Shown here one piece after another: positions 17,131 to 25,100 of a DNA stretch of 62,365 bases. The notes under the pieces were generated by a model. The model was not told the origin of the DNA. It did not search any database and saw nothing but the letters and a program-made list of their open reading frames with translations. Source of the DNA: CAZYQW01 sp964649825 (GTDB lineage Bacteria; Planctomycetota; B15-G4; JADJEK01); assembly GCA_964649825.1 (NCBI GenBank), contig CAZYQW010000063.1, positions 1 through 62,365 of the forward strand. The letters are read 5' to 3'. Every line of letters starts with the position of its first letter. Positions within the stretch are counted from its first letter, which is position 1. The translations under genes were made by a program, and so were the position numbers.

Positions 17131-17630
17131 GGAGCGTTCCTTGACGGCAGACGGCAAGACCGGTGAAGTCGGCCGCTCAGTCTATCCGCTACCAGCCGTG
17201 GACCGAACCGCGTGACCGAAGCGAAGCCGAAGCCGAAGGATCGCTATCTCTCCGGGATCCCATCGTCGGGGCTGACCGATCGCGCCCCCGCCGCGTGCGG
17301 GCGGTAGCGCCATGGCGGCGATGAGCGAGCGCCCGGGTCGGACCTTCCTCCTCGCGCTCCTCGGCTACGCCATCGTCGCGCGGCAGGATAGGCGGCCCAA
17401 AGCACGTCTGAACCTCGGCGGCGTCGAGTTGATGGGGGACGCGCGTCGTCGAAGAGCGCGCACGATCGCCCTGCGCAGGGCGCAGACAGGTGGGGATCGA
17501 AGGCGACGTGGTAACGGAGCGCGCGAACGGGAAGGTGAGGACGAAATGGCGGAGCGGAAGGCGACGATCTCCGGTCGTGGCGGAGGACGCGGGACGAGGC
17601 GGACGCCTCCGCTCGTCCCGTGCCAGGAGC
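17131..17630. other. Intergenic with strong hairpin
   Basis: About 500 nt with no recognisable gene. It includes the hairpin at 17590-17620 and should hold the promoter of the minus-strand gene that starts at 17130. Open frames across it are Arg-rich and unsupported. Confidence 0.4.
17590..17620 (-). terminator. Terminator-like hairpin without T-tract
   Basis: CGGGACGAG/CTCGTCCCG plus an inner CGGA/TCCG stem around a GGCG loop, with one bulged C. It starts 10 nt beyond the stop of the Cys-rich protein gene. No U-run follows, so it may be a weak terminator or a 3'-end stabiliser. Confidence 0.5.
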
Positions 17631-18665
17631 TCAGTAGGCCAGGTTTCGCGTGATCACGCGGAACAGGCGCCTCGTCGCGACGTCCGGCTCCTCCTGCGCG
17701 AGCCGGTGGAGCTGCATCCGGCCGCGCGCCGTGATGCCCTCGAACCCGCGCACGAACAGCGCCATCGCGGCGGAGACGCGCACCTCGAGCTCGGACGAGG
17801 CGAGCACCTCCTCGTACAGCTCGACGAGTACGGGCTCGTCATGGCGCGCCATGAGGCGCAGCGCGCGCGCGCGGTCGGCGGACGACACGACCGCCGGATC
17901 GCCGAGCGAGATCGAGAGGAGCGTCTCGAAGTCCATCCGCTCCATCAGGTGCATGCGCAGCGCGCCGTCCGGCTCCGCCGCGAAGCTCCGCAGCAGGTGA
18001 TCGGACGAGAGTGGTGACGTCGAGCGGGGCAAGGCGGTCACCTGCTCGTGCCGCGCCAGCCACTCCGGACCCGGAGCGGTCTCGCGGACGAACTCCTCGA
18101 GGGCGCGGGTGCGCGTGACCTCGGGCCCGCGCTCGGTGCGGGTCCACCGCGGCTTCGTCTGCTGCTCGTACTGCTGCTGGTCCGACTCCTCGTCGTCGTC
18201 CTCCTCCTCGATGCAGTCGCACCACGCGAAGAAGAACTTGATCTCCCCCAGCCAGAATCCGAACTCCTTGGGCGCGCAGAACTCCCCCTCTTCGCAGCCG
18301 CTCTCCGTGCAGCCCATGGAGACGCCCGTCACCTGGCCGTCGCACTCGGTCCAGCCGGGCTTGATCGAGCATCCCGTCGGACTGCCGGGCGATCCGTCCG
18401 GGTTCAAGCAGAGGCACTCGGCCTCGGTCTCGGAGCAGGAGTCGTCGCTGATCGTGGTCTGCTTCTTCTTGCAGCCGCCAACCTGGCAGCTTCCGGCGCA
18501 GCGCAGCACCGGGTTCTGCAGGGTTCAGCAGCTCGTCAGCTCGTACGTGAAGATCCCCTCGCACGGACCGTTGGCGGGGCCCGGCTGCGGCGGCGTGGAG
18601 ACCTGGGCGAACGCCGACCCCACGGACAGCGAGACCAGGGCGGCGGTAACGACGACGGTTCTCAT
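17631..18665 (-). CDS. Secreted Cys-rich protein with in-frame TGA
   Basis: Read from ATG 18665, which has a strong GGAGGA ribosome site, the frame gives a signal peptide (VVVTAALVSLSVGSAFAQ) and GIFTYELTSC. It then meets TGA at 18525-18527, and continues in the same frame as TLQNPVLRCAGSCQVGGC for 292 more residues to the stop at 17631. The first ~130 residues are rich in Cys; an acidic DDDEESDQQQYEQQ linker and a HEAT-like helical C-terminal part follow. The TGA follows a Cys codon (TGC TGA), so it may be a Cys-to-stop mutation, a sequencing error or selenocysteine. If it is a real stop, the gene is broken. Function unknown. Confidence 0.6.
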
Positions 18666-19111
18666 GGGACGATCCTCCAAGAAACGGGTGCAACTCTCGG
18701 TGATGGCCGCGTCGCGCGACCACCCGCGGCCGTTGGTCAAGACCATGGCCGCGTCGCGTCAAGGAGGCGCGGCGCGCGCGCGAGCGCTACTTGGAAAACA
18801 GGATTGGAGGCGAGAAACCCGATGGCGGGAAAGCCCACCCGACCGCGCCTCCCGGTCACTCCCAGCGGACCCGGCCAGCCGTTCGTCCGCCGCAACGCCG
18901 TCGCCATGTAAAGCACCCTTCTCCGTCATGTCAGGAACCCTTCGTGTCGAGGCACGGGGTCGGTGTCGAGTTGCGCGTACTCACCGACGAGGTGTCCCGA
19001 TCTATCGGTTTTCGTTGTCCCCGATGCGCGCCCGCCGCGATTCCGCTGCCGGCGCGTCGCATCGATGTCGCCGCGGCGCGACCGATCACCCTCGAAGCTC
19101 TGGAGTCGTCG
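18666..19111. other. Divergent intergenic region
   Basis: About 445 nt between the Cys-rich protein gene (minus) and the secreted protein at 19112 (plus). It must carry both promoters. I see no gene, repeat or clear terminator in it. Confidence 0.4.
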
Positions 19112-20371
19112 ATGTCCTCTCGACCTGCCCCGTCCAGTCTCGTCCTCTCGTCCCGTCCCGCCGTCTGCTCCCGCAGTCTGGGAGGCTCATACCCCTCGTC
19201 GTTGGGAAAGGCGGTCCGAAGCGCCCGCGCGCTGGTTGCCCTAGCCGCGCTCGCCGCACCCGCCTCGGCGTCCATCGCCAAACCTCCGAGTGGCGCGCAA
19301 TTCGGCATGCACCTCGGCGGGATCGTCAGCGTCACGCTCAAGAACTCAGCGGGATGCACCTTCGACATGCTCGCGATGTCGTCCATGCCGGGCGTGGTAT
19401 CGCTCTCGCGCAACATCGGCACGAACCTCAAGTCCGAGGTCGTGTCCATCGAGGCCATCGGCCTGGGCAGCACCACGGTGACGATCATGACCATGAACGG
19501 CACGTGCCCGCCGGCCACGCACACGTACCTCGTGGACGTGACCGCGGACTGGAAGGCGTTGTCCAAGGACTTCGACAAGCTGGCCAAGGTGGAGTTCAAA
19601 GACTTCAAACTCGGAGCGGGCTTGGCTTTCAAGGAATACTCGCAGGGTCTTTCCGCGCTCAACCTCGATTACAAGGACGGAAGGCTCGACGACGAGGACC
19701 TGCAGGATGGCTTCCACCTCGCTGCGGTCGACCTGCGGAAGAGCTGGACGTATTCGGCCACGTTGAACTACGCCGACGTGGTCGGCGGCGGCACTCAGAT
19801 CCTCGCGGACGCGGCGGCGGAGATCGGCGACGCCCCGACGTCCTTCTTCGCGGGCGGTTGCGGTACCTTCGACTGGTTCCAGGACGAGGTCTGCAGCAGC
19901 GCCGCCGACTTCCACGACGACTTCGACAAGGCCAGCAAGAAGGGAATCAAGGCGTTCAAGAAGTCGGGCGCGCCGCTTTTTGGGCAGTGGAACATCGTGC
20001 CGCCGCTCTTCTTCGCCGGACCGTTGTACCCGGTGCAGGCGAAGGACTTCCCGCTGCCGCAGGCCCTGACCGTGCCGCTCACCATCACCACCATGCCGGC
20101 CCGCAACGAGGCGGCCGATGACGGTCGAGTGCTGGTCAGCGGCATCGGCATGACGGCGCTCAGCGGCCAGCTCGAAGTCTCGCTGGCCTACTTCGAGGCG
20201 GGCCAGACGCCAGTCACCCAGACGCAAACACCCGACATCGTCGGAGGCGAGTGGGATGCGTCGTTCGGCGGCCTGATGCCGGGCGCCTACTTGATGGCGG
20301 TACGCTACGCCGGCGACGCGGCGGCGGTCGAGGTGCCAATCGGCGTGTTACGAACGACCTTCGACTTCTGA
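19112..20371 (+). CDS. Secreted protein of unknown function
   Basis: 419 residues from ATG 19112, with a long signal region (ALVALAALAAPASASIAK, cleavage near residue 55). The following ~75 residues form a small domain that reads GMHLGGIVSVTLKNSAGC through GTCPPATHTYLVDV. A helical middle (ALSKDFDKLAKVEFKDFK) and a C-terminal half with paired Cys (AGGCGTFDW, DEVCSS) follow, ending in strands that resemble a beta-sandwich (LMAVRYAGDAAAVEV). It matches no family I recognise. Its neighbour downstream is a PIN remnant on the other strand, so it is probably transcribed alone. Confidence 0.7.
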   Translation: MSSRPAPSSLVLSSRPAVCSRSLGGSYPSSLGKAVRSARALVALAALAAPASASIAKPPSGAQFGMHLGGIVSVTLKNSAGCTFDMLAMSSMPGVVSLSRNIGTNLKSEVVSIEAIGLGSTTVTIMTMNGTCPPATHTYLVDVTADWKALSKDFDKLAKVEFKDFKLGAGLAFKEYSQGLSALNLDYKDGRLDDEDLQDGFHLAAVDLRKSWTYSATLNYADVVGGGTQILADAAAEIGDAPTSFFAGGCGTFDWFQDEVCSSAADFHDDFDKASKKGIKAFKKSGAPLFGQWNIVPPLFFAGPLYPVQAKDFPLPQALTVPLTITTMPARNEAADDGRVLVSGIGMTALSGQLEVSLAYFEAGQTPVTQTQTPDIVGGEWDASFGGLMPGAYLMAVRYAGDAAAVEVPIGVLRTTFDF

Positions 20372-20432
20372 CGGCGCTCCTCGGTCGGCTGCTCTGCTTC
20401 TTCCGCGGGTCGAGTCGGCGGATCGGATGAGC

Positions 20433-20591
20433 TCATCCGTCGTCCTTTCTGCGGCTGACGAGCTCGACGTCGAGTGCCCGTTCCGCGAGCCCCATGTTCC
20501 GATCGATCGTGCAGAGCGGGAGGGCAAGGGTGATGGCGAGCTCGACATGCACCGCGTCGTAAGAGGTGAGCTGGTGGGGGGGCCGCAGCAT
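20433..20591 (-). pseudogene. PIN-domain (VapC-like) toxin C-terminal remnant
   Basis: Minus-strand reading gives LTSYDAVHVELAITLALPL, then CTIDRNMGLAERALDVELV and a stop at 20433. The SYDAxxxELA-xxxxLPLxTxD pattern is typical of the last third of PIN toxins and includes the conserved Asp of SYDA and the Asp of TxD. Only about 45-50 residues remain; the first acidic residues and the rest of the fold are missing. No antitoxin is seen. It lies 10 nt beyond the stop of the AAA_14 ATPase gene on the same strand. Confidence 0.65.
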
Positions 20592-20600
20592 CACGGTTGG

Positions 20601-21767
20601 CTACTCCCCCCGCAGCGGCTCCAGCTCCTGCAGCAAGTTCACCATCCCCACCGCCCGGATCCGATCTCCCAACGCGAACGTCCTCGCTCCCGCGTGGATC
20701 ACGTCCAAACGGTCCAGGCGCAACGTCTCGATGGCCGAGTGCATCGATCGCGTAGTCCGCGGCGCGTCGGTCGCCTTCATCTCGAACCCGAGCCGGCGTT
20801 CCCCGGAGACGACGAGCAGGTCGAGCTTGGATCCGGTGTGGAGTCCCCACGAGAAACACTCGTCGTCGCGCACGCGGAGGCGGCGAATCACCTGCTGGAT
20901 CGCGAAGCCTTCGAACGACGCGCCGACTTTGGGATGGGCGAGCAGGCTGCGGCGAGAGTCGATGCCGAGGAGCGAATGCAGGAGCCCGGAGTCGGACAGG
21001 TACACTTTCGGAGCCTTCACCTGCCGCTTGCCGAGGTTCTCGAACCACGGCGGCAGCACCCGCGCCATGAAGGTTGCGCACAACAGGTCGAGGTACCGTC
21101 GGACCGTTCGTGCAGACACGCCGAACGCGCGCGCGAGCTCCTCGCCGTTCCAGGTCTGGCCATGGTAGTGCGCGAGCATCGTCCAAAACCGGCGGAGCGT
21201 CGGCGATGGGAGTCTCAGGCCCAGCTCATCGAGCTCGACTTCCGGGAACGTCCGCACGAACTGCGATCGCCACTCGCTCGCTTCCTCGTCGTTCACCGCC
21301 AGAAACGATCTCGGGAATCCTCCATGCACCCACAAGGTTTCCCAGCGCGCGGGCTCGACTTCCTCGAGATCGAACCCACCGAGCTCGTGGTAGGCGATCC
21401 GCCCCGCCAACGTTTCGGATGATTGGCGGAGCAGATGGGGCGACGCGCTCCCGAGGACGAGGAAACGCGCCGGCGTCTCCGGCCGATCGGCGAGGACGCG
21501 GAGGACCGGGAACAGTTCGGGGCAGCGCTGGATCTCGTCGAGGATCACCAGCCCGCGCAGCGGCTCGAGCGCGAGCATCGGCTCCCGGAGCGCCGCCGTG
21601 TCGCGCGGATCCTCGAGGTCGAAGCGCGTGACCGGCCCGGCCGAAGTTTCCCCCAAGGATCGCGCCAAGGTGGTCTTGCCGACCTGTCGGGCCCCGATCA
21701 ACCCGACCGTGGGGAAGCTCCGAAGAAGGGAGTCGATGCGAGTGGCGTGGGTCGGGCGGGGAAGCAT
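20601..21767 (-). CDS. AAA_14 / DUF4143 ATP-binding protein
   Basis: 388 residues from ATG 21767; an in-frame TTG at 21785 would add six. The Walker A motif GARQVGKTT lies at ~25-33 and Walker B LVILDEIQ at ~73-80, followed by VLGSAS (sensor region) near 108-113. A DUF4143 domain occupies the C-terminal half, with FENLGKRQVKAPKVYLSD and a closing nuclease-like LDLLVVSGERRLGFEMKAT. This two-part architecture is a widespread family of putative ATPases of unknown role, often in accessory regions. The intact P-loop and DE suggest it is functional. It lies divergent from the RHS gene and next to a PIN remnant, a typical accessory neighbourhood. Confidence 0.85.
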   Translation of the reverse strand: MLPRPTHATRIDSLLRSFPTVGLIGARQVGKTTLARSLGETSAGPVTRFDLEDPRDTAALREPMLALEPLRGLVILDEIQRCPELFPVLRVLADRPETPARFLVLGSASPHLLRQSSETLAGRIAYHELGGFDLEEVEPARWETLWVHGGFPRSFLAVNDEEASEWRSQFVRTFPEVELDELGLRLPSPTLRRFWTMLAHYHGQTWNGEELARAFGVSARTVRRYLDLLCATFMARVLPPWFENLGKRQVKAPKVYLSDSGLLHSLLGIDSRRSLLAHPKVGASFEGFAIQQVIRRLRVRDDECFSWGLHTGSKLDLLVVSGERRLGFEMKATDAPRTTRSMHSAIETLRLDRLDVIHAGARTFALGDRIRAVGMVNLLQELEPLRGE

Positions 21768-22130
21768 CCAGGCGACAATAACCAAGAAAATCAGGCATTT
21801 GGTACCGGATTTTCCGGTTTAACCGAGCGAGACCGATTCAGTTCATCATTTCGAGGCGGCGGCCGCCAGCCATGCGATCGCGCGGATGCTCTGCAAGGAG
21901 CAAACGGACAAGGACATCGAGCGCTGCGAAGAAGCGCACAGCAACAGCGACACGCAGGGGTAGCGGAAAGAGCTATTCGCCGCCGGCGGCCGGGGACCGA
22001 TCGATTGCGTGTCACTTTCCGTCGCGACTTGCGAACAACCTTCGGAATGTCGGCCGTCTTCCCGCGGCCGATCGTTCATTCAGCGCCGGCGCTCGCGTCG
22101 CGTCGCTCCGTCCCCGACCTGGAGTGTGAA
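21768..22130. other. Divergent intergenic region before the RHS gene
   Basis: About 360 nt. A short plus-strand frame ending at TAG 21961-21963 reads HFEAAAASHAIARMLCKEQ and might be the tail of a lost gene, but I do not recognise it. Promoters for the ATPase (minus) and RHS gene (plus) should lie here; GGAGTGTGAA provides the RHS ribosome site. Confidence 0.4.
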
Positions 22131-25100
22131 ATGCCTGCGAATCATCGTGCCCGAGTCCTCGCGATCCTCATCTCCTTGTTCGCCGTCCCGCTCGTGTCCG
22201 TGGCTCGGTCGCAGTCCGATGAGTGCGGCACGAACGACGAGAACGCGTCGTCCGCCCACGACCAATCGCAGGAATCCCAAACACAGGGCTCCGACGACGC
22301 GAGCGAATGCGCTGACGACACCGACGACGACGCTCACGGCGATCCGGACAAGAACGACAAGGACACGACGAAGGAGGCCGACGAAGAGAACAGCGATCCG
22401 ATCTACCTCGCGACGGGCGAGTTCCACTACGAGGCCGTCGACCTCCGCATCGCGGGATCGAACGGCCACGACTTCGTCTGGAAGCGCGTCTATCGGAGTC
22501 GGCTCGGACCGACCACCGCGCAGGGCGCGCACTGGGATTTCTCGTGCAACAAGTACATCCGCGCGGACGGCGACCGCCGCCTGGTCTTCGCTGGAGACGC
22601 ACGCAAGGTCACGTTCGGGATCGACGGCCACGATCACTGGGTGACGAAGCGGTACTTCCGCGAACTCCACCGTATCCCGGACGGTCGCTACGTGCTGACG
22701 CTGGCCGGCGGTGAGGAGTGGGTGTTCGCCGCGCTCGACGGCTCGCCGGCCGGCGGGCGCATCCTCGAGGAACGTGATCGACACGGGAACTCGATCCGCT
22801 TCGACTACGACACGGGTGGCCGCCTGATCGCGGTGAGGGACTCCTTGGACTCCCTCGGCAACCCTCGGGTGATCCGGATCAGCTACGACGGCCGCGGCTT
22901 CATCTCGGCCGTGACGGACTTCACGGGGCGGCAGGTCCGCTACACGTACTACGACGACGGCGATCCGAACGGAGCCGGCGGCGATCTCGCCACGGTCACG
23001 ACGCCGGCCGTGGTCGACACGAACGACTATCCCCTTCCAGCCGGTGCCGCGCACCGTTGGCCGAGTGGGAAGACCACTCGATATACCTACACGGCCGGCT
23101 TCACGCGAGATGGACTCGACCACCGTATGAAGTCGATCACCGATCCGAACGGGCAGACGTTCCTCCGGATCGACTACGCGTTCGAGGAGCCCGGCTATCG
23201 GCCCGGTCCGCCGGTGCAGTTCCTCTGGGGGCCGAGCGGGACGTCGACGTCCGCGGGGAGCGTGCCGCCCGGCACGGACGCCCCGCCCCTCCACCCCGAC
23301 CGAGTGACGTGGATGCAGGCCGGCAATGGCGCGTACCAGTACACGTACTACCGGCTAAAGCCGGTGGCCGGGACCAGCGACGCGGTGCGGATGACGGTGG
23401 TGAACGATCGCGTCGGAAACGTCGAGGAATTGCTCTACGACGATCGGAACCTCCTGGTCCGCCGCGTCGAGTACACGGGCCGCGCCGACCCGTCCGTTCC
23501 GACCACGCTCTTCACGAACCGCCCGGGCGGCAAGCTCCGCTCGGACGACCCCGACTTCTACCTGCGCCGCTACGAATACGACCAGAACTACATGCTGACT
23601 CGCCTGGTCCACCCGAACGGCAACGAGGAGCGATTCGTCTACGACACGGGTTCCGCGTTCCCTCGTTCCCGCGGCAACCTGCTGCGCCACGAGCGACACG
23701 CCGGGCCGCGGGGAGGCGACCAGCCGACCATCGTCGAGCGCTTCGAATACGAGCCGCACTCCAACCTGGTCGTGCGCCACGTCGACGGCCGCGGTCTGCT
23801 GACGAACTACACCCGCGGCCTGACGGGGAACGCAACGCGCATCGTTCATCCCCTCGTCACGACCGGGGTCGCGACTCCCCAGGTCGTCCAGGAAGACTTC
23901 GAGTACGACGCGATCGGTCGCATGACGGCGCGGATCCACCCCGACGACGGGAGTGGCCATCGCCGGCGGGACGAGTTCCACTACTACGCGGAGGGTCCTC
24001 AGACCGGCTACCGCATGGGTCGAGTGATCGACGCCGGTGGCTTCGACCTGGCGACGGTGTGGCACTACAACCGCGTTGGACGCGTGATCCGGGAGTTCGA
24101 CTCGAAGGGAAACGACTCGCGGTTCCTCGTCAATCAGCTCGACCAGGTCGTGATGGAACGGAGCCGCGAGGTCGACCTGGACGGCACGAAGACGCGGTAC
24201 GTGCGCGAGTCGTTTTTCGACGCCAACGACAACCTGGCTCGCGTCGAAGTGCAGAACGTCGACGAGACGGGAGCCGTTCCCGTCGACGAATCGTTCACCA
24301 CGACGTACGAGCACGACGTCCTCGATCGTCGCACGCGCACGAGCCGGGAGATCGGACCGGGCCGCTTCGTCGTCACCGAATACACGTACGACGCGAACGA
24401 GAATCGCGTCCTGACCCGGCGCGGCGAGTCGACGAACGGGAACCAGCCGCACAACGCGGTGCTCGTTCTGTTCGACGAGCGGGACCTCCCGTTTCGCGTC
24501 GCGCGCGGGGTCGGCGGCCTCGATGCGTCCACGACGCAGTACGACTACGACGGCAACCGCAACGTGATTCGCGTCCGCGACGGCCTCGAGCAGACGCCGC
24601 GGCTTCATCGGTTGTCGTTCGACGGGTTCGATCGCATCTGGGGCGCGGCCGGATCCCCGGCCGTGGTCGACCCCGAAGGGAACGAGTTCCGCCTGCAATA
24701 CGACGCGAACGGCAAGGTGACGCAGCTCCGAGTCGACGGCGAACTGCGGGAGGGAATCTCCGGAGCGAACGTGCGGCTCCACGAGGAGAGCTTCCTGTTC
24801 GATGAGTTGAACCGGCTGGTCCGGACGGAGGCGAAGTTCTTCGACCTCGACACCGGCGCTCCGCGTGGCGGTGACGGTCTGGTGACGACCGATATCCACT
24901 TCGCCGCGAACTCGCTCGTGTCGGAGGTCGTGGACGACAACGGTCACGCCCGCCGTTGGAAGTACGACACCGCCAACCGCGTCTCCGTACAGACGGACGC
25001 CAAGGGGAACGAGGTTCGATTCTCGTACGACGCGAACTCCAGCCGGACGAAGCGGGAGGAGATCGCGCGTTCGGACCTCGGCACGGCCGATCAGAAGTTC

